In this document: piece by piece, positions 21,726-28,971 of the stretch
How positions within the stretch are numbered: position 1 is the stretch's first letter
Layout: the number at the start of each line of letters is the position of its first letter
From: an uncultured Eubacterium sp.
Lineage (GTDB): Bacteria; Bacillota; Clostridia; Lachnospirales; Lachnospiraceae
Direction of reading: 5' to 3'
DNA length: 35,469 bases
Assembly (NCBI GenBank): GCA_900552795.1
Contig: USBB01000028.1
Span: 1-35,469, forward strand
Made by a program: the position numbers and the translations under genes
Notes under the pieces: model-generated
What the model saw: the letters and a program-made list of their open reading frames with translations, nothing else
Told to the model about the DNA's origin: nothing
Databases searched by the model: none

Positions 21726-23801
21726 ATGCAAAAAGCAAAAAAAAGGGTTTTGGCACTGGGGCTTACATTAATGATGATTCTGTCATCAATAATACCCGGT
21801 GTCGGTAATGCAGCAGCAGTAAATGCAGCTACAACAGCGCTTGCTATCAGTGAATCGAGCGGATGGTTTGAGAGCGCGTATGTTGAGTGGAAGCCAGTCA
21901 GTGGCGCTAAGCGTTATGACGTGTATGTAAAGGCTTCATCAGAGACAACGTATAAGAGACTTGATGACGAGCTTGTAAGACAGTATCCGGGATACTGGAG
22001 AGCAGACGCAGTAGGTCTTGCAGCAGGTACATATGACATGAAGGTAATTGCCGTTATGTCAAACGGTACAATGTCAGCAGAAACAAAGGGAATTGTAGTA
22101 AAACCATATGACAGAAGCGGTTTTGCTTTCTCAAAGGACTCGACATTAAAGACAGCTTCAGGTGCTTATAATGATGACGGTACACTTAAGCCTAATGCCC
22201 AGGTAATCTATGTTACAAAGGATACAGCAAAGACAGTTACAGCCACATTAAAGAATGGTTCAAAGACAGTTACGGCAACAGGCATACAGGCAATATTAAA
22301 GGCAAAGGACAAAGATCCTGAGACACCGCTTGCAATCCGTATTATCGGATGTGTCAGTGACAAGGATGTTGATTATTTCGGAAGTTCTTCAGAGGGTATC
22401 CAGATTAAAGGTGCCAAAGCATATCAGCCGATGAATATCACTATTGAGGGTATCGGTGAGGATGCAACAGTAAACGGATTCGGATTCCTTGTAAGAAATT
22501 CAGGAAATGTGGAATTCAGAAATTTTGCCATCTTAAATTTCATGGATGACGGTATATCAATGGATACAGCAAATACAAATATCTGGATTCATAACATGGA
22601 CTTCTTCTATGGCTCAGTAGGAGGAGACGCTGACCAGGCAAAGGGAGACGGTACTGTAGATTTAAAGGGAAATACACAGTGGACAACAGTTTCATACAAT
22701 CATTTCTTTGACTCAGGAAAGATGTCACTTTGCGGAATGAAGAGTGAGTCAGGTCCTAACTATATAACATACCATCACAACTGGTTTGACCATTCTGATT
22801 CAAGACATCCGAGAATCAGAACAATGTCAGTGCATATTTATAACAACTACTATGACGGAAATGCAAAATATGGAGTAGGTGCGGCACAGCAGAGTGATGC
22901 ATTTGTAGAGTCAAACTATTTTAACAACTGTAAATATCCGATGTTAAGCTCAATGCAGGGCTCAGATATAGCAGACGGAGCTGTGGGAACATTCTCAGGA
23001 GAGGATGGAGGAATTATCAAGGCATACAACAATAAGATTGTAGGTGCAAAGAGACTTGTTTATGCAAATTCAGCTTCAGGAACAACAGGAGCAGCGGACA
23101 GCACACAGTTTGACGCTGTACTTGTAAATTCAAGGACAGAGACAGTAGCCGGCTCATATAAGGGAGTTAAGGGCGGTCATGTATACAATAACTTTGATAC
23201 AAAGGTAGATTTGGGAGTAAGTGCATCAGATATAGATGATGTTAACATGATTCCTACAATAGTTAAGGCAGAAGCCGGACGTATGAATGGAGGAGACCTT
23301 AAGTTTACATTTGATGCTTCAGAGGATTCAAATTATGCAGTAATTCCTGAATTAAAAAATAAGGTTGTAAATTATAAGACAACACTTTACTCAGTAGGCG
23401 GTTCAGTAGACGGAACAGCTCCGGAACCGGAACAGCCGACGGATCCAGAGAAGCCAACAGATCCGGAACAGCCGACGGATCCAGAGAAGCCAACAGATCC
23501 GACACAGCCGACGGACCCAGAGAAGCCAACGGATCCAACACAGCCGACAGATCCGGAGAAGCCAACAGACCCAACACAACCGACAGACCCGGAGAAGCCA
23601 ACGGACCCAACACAACCGACACAGCCGGATACGCAGGCACCATCTCAGCCAGATGCAGAGAATCCTACAGAGGCACCAACGCAGCCTCAGGAAGAAGTTC
23701 CTGCTACAGGGGATACAGCTCCGGTATTATTCTATACTGCACTTTGTATAATGATACTTGTAGGTACTTTGATGTTTTATGGCAGTAAGAAAAAAGCGTA
23801 A
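21726..23801 (+). CDS. Sortase-anchored pectate lyase (PL1-like)
   Basis: Cleaves polygalacturonate by Ca2+-dependent beta-elimination at the cell surface. The 691-residue protein has a signal peptide (1-34), a fibronectin-III-like domain (about 40-128), and a PL1 beta-helix (about 135-550) with DGTVDLKG, WTTVSYNHFFDSGKMSLCG, YHHNWFDHSDSRHPRIR and the RxPxxR pair Arg360/Arg365 expected at the catalytic site. A stalk of five 12-residue PTDPEKPTDP[ET]Q units (571-630) follows. Then come VPATG (658-662), a hydrophobic helix and KKK, a sortase signal. ATG 21726 has GAGGGTG upstream. The sortase is not in the window. With the pectinesterase-like protein it forms the window's pectin-degrading pair. 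Confidence 0.94.
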   Translation: MQKAKKRVLALGLTLMMILSSIIPGVGNAAAVNAATTALAISESSGWFESAYVEWKPVSGAKRYDVYVKASSETTYKRLDDELVRQYPGYWRADAVGLAAGTYDMKVIAVMSNGTMSAETKGIVVKPYDRSGFAFSKDSTLKTASGAYNDDGTLKPNAQVIYVTKDTAKTVTATLKNGSKTVTATGIQAILKAKDKDPETPLAIRIIGCVSDKDVDYFGSSSEGIQIKGAKAYQPMNITIEGIGEDATVNGFGFLVRNSGNVEFRNFAILNFMDDGISMDTANTNIWIHNMDFFYGSVGGDADQAKGDGTVDLKGNTQWTTVSYNHFFDSGKMSLCGMKSESGPNYITYHHNWFDHSDSRHPRIRTMSVHIYNNYYDGNAKYGVGAAQQSDAFVESNYFNNCKYPMLSSMQGSDIADGAVGTFSGEDGGIIKAYNNKIVGAKRLVYANSASGTTGAADSTQFDAVLVNSRTETVAGSYKGVKGGHVYNNFDTKVDLGVSASDIDDVNMIPTIVKAEAGRMNGGDLKFTFDASEDSNYAVIPELKNKVVNYKTTLYSVGGSVDGTAPEPEQPTDPEKPTDPEQPTDPEKPTDPTQPTDPEKPTDPTQPTDPEKPTDPTQPTDPEKPTDPTQPTQPDTQAPSQPDAENPTEAPTQPQEEVPATGDTAPVLFYTALCIMILVGTLMFYGSKKKA
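23436..23615 (+). repeat. Five 36-bp tandem units encoding the Thr/Pro stalk
   Basis: Five units of exactly 36 bases encode PTDPEKPTDPEQ once and PTDPEKPTDPTQ four times. Third-position differences between units (gat/gac, cca/ccg, aca/acg) show the array is not brand new, but the repeat can change length by recombination. It sits between the enzyme and the wall anchor and probably sets its reach from the wall. Confidence 0.9.
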
Positions 23802-23880
23802 GCTTTACAATATGAGAATATATGAGCGGATGGTGGAAGTGCGAAGCATGAAATAATCCGTGTAATAAATCAATTCACTC

Positions 23881-23944
23881 AATCCGATTATGGCAGGACT
23901 GATATCTATGCAAAAGGATATTGCCTGCCGTAGTCGGATTTTTG
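23881..23944 (+). terminator. Terminator after the pectate lyase gene
   Basis: AATCCGA and GGCAGG near 23881-23897 pair with CCTGCC and TCGGATT at about 23924-23940, followed by TTTTTG. The stem has a short internal mismatch. The position, about 80 bases after the stop codon, fits an intrinsic terminator. Confidence 0.75.
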
Positions 23945-23984
23945 TTTGCGCTTAAGACCCACGTAAACGTAATCTTTTTTGGTA

Positions 23985-24036
23985 TTGACTTTTAGATTTA
24001 AAGTGTTATATTAAAGGTAATTAGAAAATTTTCTAA
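23985..24036 (+). promoter_or_regulatory. Promoter and 16-base palindromic operator of the SdpR/SdpI-like pair
   Basis: TTGACT (23985-23990) and TATATT (24007-24012) are 16 bases apart. The perfect palindrome TTAGAAAATTTTCTAA at 24021-24036 lies at the expected transcript start region and is 25 bases before the regulator's ATG, which fits autorepression by an ArsR-type dimer. Confidence 0.75.
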
Positions 24037-24061
24037 ATAGATTAAGAAAAGAGGTGGTGTA

Positions 24062-24343
24062 ATGAGTTTTGCCGATACATTCAAGGCGCTTTCTGATCCA
24101 GTACGACGGGAGATACTTGTAATGTTAAAAAGTGGAAGGCTGTCGGCAGGAGAGATTGCGGATAAGTTTGATATGACAAATGCAACAATTTCTTACCACT
24201 TGAGTATTTTAAAGAAGGCTGATCTTGTGTGGGAAACAAAGGAAAAGAACTATATTTTTTATAATTTGAATATTTCAGTGGTAGAAGAGATTATGTTATG
24301 GCTTAGTGATTTAAAGGGAGATGGAAAGAATGAAGGAATATAG
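24062..24343 (+). CDS. ArsR-family repressor of the SdpR type
   Basis: A 93-residue winged-helix repressor. FADTFKALSDPVRREILVMLKSGRLSAGEIADKFDMTNATISYHLSILKKADLV is the ArsR/SdpR core, followed by the wing (KEKNYIFYNLN). It has no Cys and so no ArsR metal site, which separates it from the arsenic regulator later in the window. In Bacillus, SdpR controls the immunity gene sdpI. Here the reading frame overlaps the SdpI-like gene by 14 bases, and a palindrome lies upstream. GAGGTGG precedes ATG 24062. Confidence 0.9.
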   Translation: MSFADTFKALSDPVRREILVMLKSGRLSAGEIADKFDMTNATISYHLSILKKADLVWETKEKNYIFYNLNISVVEEIMLWLSDLKGDGKNEGI

Positions 24344-24971
24344 AAAGAAAATTATAATTACAAGTTTAATCACACTGTTTCCGATTGTTATTGGTTTGTT
24401 ATTATGGAATAAGCTTCCGGACAGAATTGCAACACATTTTGGTGCGGACAATACCCCGGATGGCTGGAGCAGCAAGGTATTTGCGGTATTCGGTCTTCCT
24501 GTAATTCTTTTTGTGCTGCACCTTATGAGTCTGTGTGTAACATTAAATGACCCGAAGAAACGAAATGTCGGAAAAATGCTTTTATCAGTTATATTTTGGA
24601 TGATTCCGGTGCTCTCAATTGTTATGAATTCAATAACATATGGAATAGCACTTGGAATGAAGATTGATATCAGCGTTATTGCCACACTGATGATTGCGGT
24701 GTTATTTATCATACTTGGAAATTATATGTCCAAAAACAGGCAGAATTACACTGTTGGAATTCGTCTTCCATGGACGCTTGCAAGTGAGGAAAATTGGGAT
24801 AAGACACATCGCATGGCGTCAAAATTGTGGGTTGTGGGCGGAATTATTTTGTTTGCCAATGTATTTTTCAGGCAGTTAGCGGTAATGTTAATAGTAATCA
24901 TAGCGGCCACAATTATTCCGATTATTTACTCTTTTGTGCTGTATAGAAATGAAATGAAACAGAGTAAATAA
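24330..24971 (+). CDS. SdpI-family membrane protein (DUF1648 plus SdpI domains)
   Basis: A 213-residue integral membrane protein with about six helices. The N-terminal half has LPDRIATHFGADNTPDGWSSK, the DUF1648 signature, and the C-terminal half has NYTVGIRLPWTLASEENWDKTHRMASKLWVVGG, the SdpI signature. Bacillus SdpI gives immunity to the SdpC toxin and signals through SdpR. Here no sdpC-like toxin gene is adjacent, so the protein may defend against foreign toxins or have another role. ATG 24330 lies ten bases after GGGAG; ATG 24321 is too close to it. Overlap with the repressor indicates coupling. Confidence 0.88.
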   Translation: MKEYRKKIIITSLITLFPIVIGLLLWNKLPDRIATHFGADNTPDGWSSKVFAVFGLPVILFVLHLMSLCVTLNDPKKRNVGKMLLSVIFWMIPVLSIVMNSITYGIALGMKIDISVIATLMIAVLFIILGNYMSKNRQNYTVGIRLPWTLASEENWDKTHRMASKLWVVGGIILFANVFFRQLAVMLIVIIAATIIPIIYSFVLYRNEMKQSK

Positions 24972-25000
24972 AATGATCGAAATCAAGGGGAAATTATAGG

Positions 25001-25037
25001 ATTTTGGGGTATCACTTTGAAAGGGGTACCCCAAAAT
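25001..25037. terminator. Bidirectional terminator between SdpI-like and arsC genes
   Basis: ATTTTGGGGTA (25001-25011) and TACCCCAAAAT (25027-25037) pair perfectly over 11 bases. It lies five bases from the arsC stop and 30 bases after the sdpI-like stop. A- and T-runs at the stem ends suit both strands. Confidence 0.75.
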
Positions 25038-25041
25038 GAAT

Positions 25042-25452
25042 TTATATTATCGTTCCGCTTTTTATTCTATCACTTAAATCAATCATTTTTTTCTGGATTA
25101 AATAAATTGTATCCTTAAATACCTTATCGTCCATTCCGGTAGGGTCGTTTAATCCCCAATCTTCTCTGTATTTACAAGGAATTGCAGGGCAATTTACATT
25201 GCATCCCATTGTAATTACGATATCTGCAGCTGGGATATCTGATAGAAGTTTTGAATATTGAGTTTTTTCCATATCTATATTATATAGTTCTTTCATCAAA
25301 CGGACTGCGTCCTGATTGATTTGAGGTTTCGTTTCTGTTCCGGCCGAGTAACTTTCAAAAACATCTGAATAAAGGTGTCTGCCTAATGCTTCTGCAATCT
25401 GACTGCGGCAAGAATTATGTACACATACAAATGCTACTTTAATTTTTTTCAT
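25042..25452 (-). CDS. arsC: Arsenate reductase (low-molecular-weight phosphatase fold)
   Basis: Reduces arsenate to arsenite using a Cys relay. The 136-residue protein has the phosphate loop with catalytic Cys10 in VCVHNSCRS, with Cys15 and Arg16 in the loop, and the resolving Cys84/Cys88 in MGCNVNCP, plus Cys93. The second-cysteine spacing (CxxxC) is shorter than in the Staphylococcus pI258 enzyme, but CNVNCP is common in clostridial ArsC. WGLNDPTG follows as in the family. It is the last gene of the ars operon, and a thioredoxin-like protein 19 bases upstream could regenerate it. Confidence 0.94.
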   Translation of the reverse strand: MKKIKVAFVCVHNSCRSQIAEALGRHLYSDVFESYSAGTETKPQINQDAVRLMKELYNIDMEKTQYSKLLSDIPAADIVITMGCNVNCPAIPCKYREDWGLNDPTGMDDKVFKDTIYLIQKKMIDLSDRIKSGTII

Positions 25453-25471
25453 ACTTTTAACTGCCTTTCCA

Positions 25472-25819
25472 TTATTGAGTATTTAATTTTTTTGTTAATA
25501 ATGCTTTGATTTCTTCTACTGTCAACACTTTGACATATGATATAATTTCATCGTTAAAAACCAATGCAGGTGTAGACATTACTCCATAGCTTGCGATTTC
25601 TGCAAAATCAGTAATATGTTCAATAACATAATCTAATTGAAGTTCAGATAATGCAGTTTTTGTTGAATTTTCCAATTCGATACATTTTGAACAACCGGCA
25701 CCGAGTATTTTAATGGTATTTTCCTGCTTTTTATTTTCTGTTTTCTGCATATTTTGTGTTGTGCAATTTGAATTACAGCAGCATGATTTTGTTTCTTTTT
25801 TCTTTTTAAATAATCGCAT
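25472..25819 (-). CDS. Thioredoxin-fold redox protein
   Basis: A 115-residue protein. An N-terminal Cys cluster (CCCNSNC, 13-19) and a linker precede a small thioredoxin-like domain with active-site Cys43/Cys46 in GAGCSKC and the cis-Pro region VMSTPALVFND. This is the MTH895-like, redox-active disulfide family, often next to ArsP-type permeases. In this operon it may reduce ArsC or handle metal(loid)s with the Cys cluster. ATG 25819 lies after AAAAGGAG with a ten-base spacing. Confidence 0.9.
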   Translation of the reverse strand: MRLFKKKKETKSCCCNSNCTTQNMQKTENKKQENTIKILGAGCSKCIELENSTKTALSELQLDYVIEHITDFAEIASYGVMSTPALVFNDEIISYVKVLTVEEIKALLTKKLNTQ

Positions 25820-25835
25820 GTTTTATTTACTCCTT

Positions 25836-26765
25836 TTAAATAAATAGTGTACTGAAAATATTAAAGATATAGCCAACAATTATAATTCCAAAGGTACAGA
25901 TAATAATAAATAAAGTTAATAATTTAGGCTTTACGACTTTTTTCAGCATAATTAAAGACGGTAAACTTAATGTTGTTACTGCCATCATAAATGATAAAAT
26001 TGTACCTAATAAAGCACCTTTAGAAAGTAAAGCCTCTGCGACAGGAATTGTGCCAAAAATATCAGCATACATTGGAATACCGACAAGCGTCGATAAGATA
26101 ACACCAAATGGGTTGCTGCTTCCTAAAACATTTTCAATCCAAATTTCTGGTATCCAGTTATGTATAATAGCTCCAATACATACGCCTGCAAGAATATATG
26201 GAAATACTTTTTTTAATGTTTCTGTTACTTGGTCTTTCGCATATTTAACTCTGTCTTTTTTTGTTAATGCGGGAGAGCTGATGTCTACGCTGTTTATATT
26301 TTTTACAAAATTTTCTACGTACTTTTCCATGTGCAATTTTTCAATCAAAGTTCCGCCAATAACAGCGATTATCAGTCCGATAATTACATATGCAAAAGCA
26401 ACCTTTGCCCCGAAAATACTCATTAACAACACAAGACTTCCTAAATCAACCATTGGGGAGGAAATCAAGAAAGAAAATGTTACTCCAATCGGTAGTCCTG
26501 CACTTGTAAAACCTATAAATAAAGGAATAGAAGAACATGAGCAAAAAGGTGTAACTGTGCCTAACAGTGCAGATATAATGTTTGCGGCTATACCATGAAA
26601 TTGCCCCAATATTTTTTTGTTTCTTTCAGGCGGGAAATAACTTTGTATATACGAAATAAGGAAAATTAATAAGCATAGTAAAAGCGTAATCTTTGTTACA
26701 TCATACAGAAAAAATTGAATACTTCCGCCTAAGCGACTGCCAACGTCTAAATTTAATATCTCCAA
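25836..26765 (-). CDS. ArsP/UPF0718-type permease
   Basis: A 309-residue membrane protein with about eight helices. The signature TVTPFCSCSSIPLFIGFTSAG (Cys75 and Cys77) and FSFLISSPMVDLGSLVL identify the DUF318/UPF0718 permease family, which includes ArsP exporters of trivalent organoarsenicals. A linker of about 40 residues separates the two halves. The start is TTG 26765, seven bases after GGAG. Located between arsR and the thioredoxin-like gene, it is the operon's likely arsenite or organoarsenical exporter; neither ArsB nor Acr3 is present in the window. Confidence 0.93.
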   Translation of the reverse strand: MEILNLDVGSRLGGSIQFFLYDVTKITLLLCLLIFLISYIQSYFPPERNKKILGQFHGIAANIISALLGTVTPFCSCSSIPLFIGFTSAGLPIGVTFSFLISSPMVDLGSLVLLMSIFGAKVAFAYVIIGLIIAVIGGTLIEKLHMEKYVENFVKNINSVDISSPALTKKDRVKYAKDQVTETLKKVFPYILAGVCIGAIIHNWIPEIWIENVLGSSNPFGVILSTLVGIPMYADIFGTIPVAEALLSKGALLGTILSFMMAVTTLSLPSLIMLKKVVKPKLLTLFIIICTFGIIIVGYIFNIFSTLFI

Positions 26766-26835
26766 ATAGTTTCTCCTTAAATATGTAAGTTTTTTTGCTG
26801 TTTAAGAGTATTGTAAAAGTATATTACCATACTCT

Positions 26836-27141
26836 TTATTTGCAGCAGTGTGATTGATTTTCTGCACTTGATGACGTTAATTCAAGCAATCGTTTTGACG
26901 CATACTCACTTCCGCTTTTACTAATACTGTAATGTGTCCATTTTCCGTCTTGCCTTGCAGTAACAATACCGGAATCACAAAGTATTTTCATATGGTAAGA
27001 TAAAGCGGATTGAGCTATATTCATATTTTTAATCAGAACGCAGGCACATTTTTCGCCGTTTTTTAAATGTTCTAAGATAGTCAGTCTTTTTTCGTCACAA
27101 AGAGCTTTAAATATTTTAGCGTCTTTAGAAAAATCAGTCAT
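26836..27141 (-). CDS. arsR: ArsR arsenic-responsive repressor
   Basis: A 101-residue winged-helix repressor. KIFKALCDEKRLTILEHLKNGEKCACVLIKNMNIAQSALSYHMKIL is the ArsR core. Cys32 and Cys34 in KCACVL occupy the metal site in the position of ELCVCDL, and the C-terminus (SHCCK) adds two more Cys. ATG 27141 is eight bases after GGAG; the in-frame GTG 27150 is too close to the ribosome site. It is the first gene of the arsR-permease-thioredoxin-arsC operon and has two matching palindromic sites upstream. Confidence 0.94.
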   Translation of the reverse strand: MTDFSKDAKIFKALCDEKRLTILEHLKNGEKCACVLIKNMNIAQSALSYHMKILCDSGIVTARQDGKWTHYSISKSGSEYASKRLLELTSSSAENQSHCCK

Positions 27142-27154
27142 TATTATCACTCCT

Positions 27155-27235
27155 CATATCAAATTATTTTGATGTAATATATGATAATTAGTTTGGAGAG
27201 TTTTGTCAATATACATATCAAATATTTTTGATATG
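27155..27235 (-). promoter_or_regulatory. ars operon promoter with two ArsR boxes
   Basis: On the minus strand TTGACA (27209-27204), 17 bases, TATCAT (27186-27181). Two boxes of ATCAAA-N4-TTTGAT type bracket it: CATATCAAA / TTTGATATG at 27214-27235 (perfect nine-base arms) just upstream of the -35, and CATATCAAA / TTTGATGTA at 27155-27176 over the leader. This is a strong autoregulation signature. Confidence 0.85.
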
Positions 27236-27427
27236 TTTTTAATCTTTATTTTCTTTTAAATTTTTATTCGAAAATATATGTGCTCACATGGTATAATGAC
27301 TCCAGAATCCAGATGTGCATAGCACATCTGCTGCTGTCAGAGACAGCTCATTGATTCTGTCGTTACCATATCAGGTGAAATCAAATGTCTGCTGTGCAGC
27401 CGCTTGATTTCCTGCTGATATTGATAT

Positions 27428-27498
27428 GGTATAATAATTGCACAAAGTGCAATCCAAGGCGACAAGTCGCCTTGCGCCGCTGAAGCGGCGATTATACC
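27428..27498. repeat. Three-hairpin cloverleaf-like unit (block C)
   Basis: An eight-base perfect closing stem GGTATAAT / ATTATACC holds three consecutive hairpins: ATTGCAC/GTGCAAT (loop AAA), AAGGCGAC/GTCGCCTT (loop AA) and CGCCGCT/AGCGGCG (loop GA). Almost every base of the 71 is paired. Loops of two or three bases exclude a tRNA. Confidence 0.75.
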
Positions 27499-27531
27499 TG
27501 TGACCCATGGCTCGCTGTGACCCATGGCTCG
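27498..27531 (+). repeat. Perfect 17-base tandem duplication
   Basis: CTGTGACCCATGGCTCG occurs twice in direct contact with no mismatch, inside the palindrome-rich element. Each copy contains CCATGG. No protein reading explains it. Confidence 0.9.
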
Positions 27532-27572
27532 AAAAGTAAATGCCCTTACGGGCGCTTCCTTTTCTTCGCACA

Positions 27573-27581
27573 TGGTATAAT
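27573..27581 (+). promoter_or_regulatory. Candidate extended -10 promoter for the HD/MBL gene
   Basis: TGGTATAAT fits TGnTATAAT. A transcript starting near 27588 would give a leader of about 53 bases, with GGGAG before ATG 27641. Identical copies lie at 27289-27297 and, with one flank change, 27427-27435, so this promoter comes as part of the repeat element. No -35 is evident. Confidence 0.55.
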
Positions 27582-27640
27582 GAAAAAAATTTGAGAAATT
27601 TAAAAAATGTAATTATGAATAAACAGGGAGATTTAGAAAT

Positions 27641-28873
27641 ATGGAGTGGAGTGATTATTTAAAAATATTACATCAGGCTGAGAAATTAAAAAATGCGACG
27701 AGACATTCATGGACATCGGCAGGACGACATGAAAGTGCAGCAGAGCACAGTTGGCGTCTGTCGCTTATGGCATATTTTATAAAAGACAGATTTCCTCAGG
27801 CTGATATAGACAGGTTGATAAAAATGTGCCTGCTTCACGATATCGGTGAATCGTTTACAGGGGATATTCCTTCGTTTGAAAAGACAAAAGAGGATACGCA
27901 TAAAGAAGATAAAATGGTTGATGAATGGATTAAAGGGCTTCCTGATAATGTGAAATGTGAGCTTACAGACATTTTTAGTGAGATGAGGAAACAGGAAAGC
28001 TTGGAATCCAAGCTGTATTTAGCTCTTGATAAGCTTGAGGCGGTAATACAGCACAATGAGGCAGATATACGCACATGGATTCCGCTCGAATATGAGCTTC
28101 AGCTTGAGTATGGAAGTGAGGAAACAAATTTCAGCGATTTAACAAGACAGTTAAGAAATATCTTAAAATGTGAAAGTATAGATAAAATAGAAAAATCCAA
28201 GTCGCAGGGATTTGTAAATGAAAATATTAAAAATGTCACGGAAAATGGCGGCAGAATGGGAGTGATAAGGCTTGTACTCGGAGCCTGTTATACTAACTGT
28301 TATCTTGTATATGATAAAGAAACTAAGGCCTGCATGATAATAGACCCTGCCGATAATGCTGATGAGATTATAAAATGTATTGAAGAAAATAACCTTGAAC
28401 CGAGATATATTGCAATTACGCACGGACATACTGACCATATTCTTGCAGCATCAGATTTAAATGAAAGATATCATGCACCTGTGCTTGTAAGCCGCATTGA
28501 TGCGTGGAGGCTGCTTGATGAGGATTTGATTAACGAGCGTCCTTATGTCTTGGAGCCATATAAGGTTGTACGTCCTTCAATTCTTCTTAGTGAGGGAGAT
28601 GAGATATGGCTAGATGGAATAAAATTTTCTGTTATGATTCTTGCAGGACATACGCCGGGGTCAATGGCTCTTATAGCTGAAAATGCAATATTTACAGGAG
28701 ATACTATGCTAAAGGGCGGACATGGCAAGACGTCATTAAAAGGCGGAGATGAAAAAGAGATGCAAAAATCGCTTGAAAGGATTAAATCACTTGACGGTAA
28801 TTATACAATTTATCCCGGTCACAAAGAAATTACAACTTTAGATGAAGAAAGAGAGGCAGATAATAAAATATAG
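27641..28873 (+). CDS. HD-domain phosphohydrolase fused to a metallo-beta-lactamase-fold hydrolase
   Basis: A 410-residue single frame. Residues 1-180 form an HD domain of the YfbR/5'-deoxynucleotidase type: RHESAAEHSWR (His36), LLHDIGE (His66-Asp67) and LALDKLEA (Asp130). Residues 206-400 form a glyoxalase II-like metallo-beta-lactamase fold: THGHTDH (261-266), GHTPGS (His337), FTGDT (Asp354) and YPGH (His394). Metal ligands of both domains look complete. A charged linker of about 25 residues joins them, and MGVIRLVLG at 206 resembles a free-standing MBL start but has only a weak ribosome site. The HD part may act on nucleotides, the MBL part on a thioester or lactone. The combined role is unknown. 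Confidence 0.9.
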   Translation: MEWSDYLKILHQAEKLKNATRHSWTSAGRHESAAEHSWRLSLMAYFIKDRFPQADIDRLIKMCLLHDIGESFTGDIPSFEKTKEDTHKEDKMVDEWIKGLPDNVKCELTDIFSEMRKQESLESKLYLALDKLEAVIQHNEADIRTWIPLEYELQLEYGSEETNFSDLTRQLRNILKCESIDKIEKSKSQGFVNENIKNVTENGGRMGVIRLVLGACYTNCYLVYDKETKACMIIDPADNADEIIKCIEENNLEPRYIAITHGHTDHILAASDLNERYHAPVLVSRIDAWRLLDEDLINERPYVLEPYKVVRPSILLSEGDEIWLDGIKFSVMILAGHTPGSMALIAENAIFTGDTMLKGGHGKTSLKGGDEKEMQKSLERIKSLDGNYTIYPGHKEITTLDEEREADNKI

Positions 28874-28971
28874 AATATATTAAGAAACAGAAAATGTCAT
28901 AATGATAATAAAACAAAGTATTGCATAATATAGTAGAAATTAATATAAATTGCGTTGGCAGGAAAGAGTCT

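Larger units (their letters stand above)
27285..27583. repeat. Palindrome-rich element with identical 15-base ends
   Basis: The ends are both CACATGGTATAATGA (27285-27299 and 27569-27583). The interior falls into blocks. Block A (about 27288-27370) has an outer stem ATGGTA/TACCAT, a closing stem CAGAATC/GATTCTG and two inner hairpins. Block B (27365-27431) has ACCATATCA/TGATATGGT and GAAATCAA/TTGATTTC. Block C (27428-27498) has GGTATAAT/ATTATACC closing three tight hairpins. Block D has a tandem 17-base repeat and a hairpin closed by GAAAAG/CTTTTC. It is more GC-rich than its flanks. Open frames across it are short and look incidental. It may be a dispersed repeat, an RNA or a promoter cassette; its identity is unknown. 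Confidence 0.75.

Noticed and set aside
23436..23615. CRISPR-like direct repeats
   Set aside because: Units are contiguous without spacers and lie in frame in a coding gene; no cas genes nearby.
23403..23643. Long open frames on the minus strand opposite the Thr/Pro repeat
   Set aside because: They arise from the repeat's codon pattern on the opposite strand; they are low-complexity, with no ribosome site and no family.
27428..27498. tRNA-like cloverleaf
   Set aside because: Loops of two or three bases, no anticodon loop of seven, no TTCGA arm and no CCA end.
27337..27573. Open frames of 66-78 codons on the minus strand of the palindrome-rich element
   Set aside because: Every part lies in hairpin arms and the tandem repeat; no Shine-Dalgarno or recognisable family is seen. 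The element is better read as non-coding.
28256..28873. Separate metallo-beta-lactamase gene starting at an internal ATG
   Set aside because: The HD frame runs through without a stop and the internal ATG has a poor ribosome site; one fused gene is simpler.
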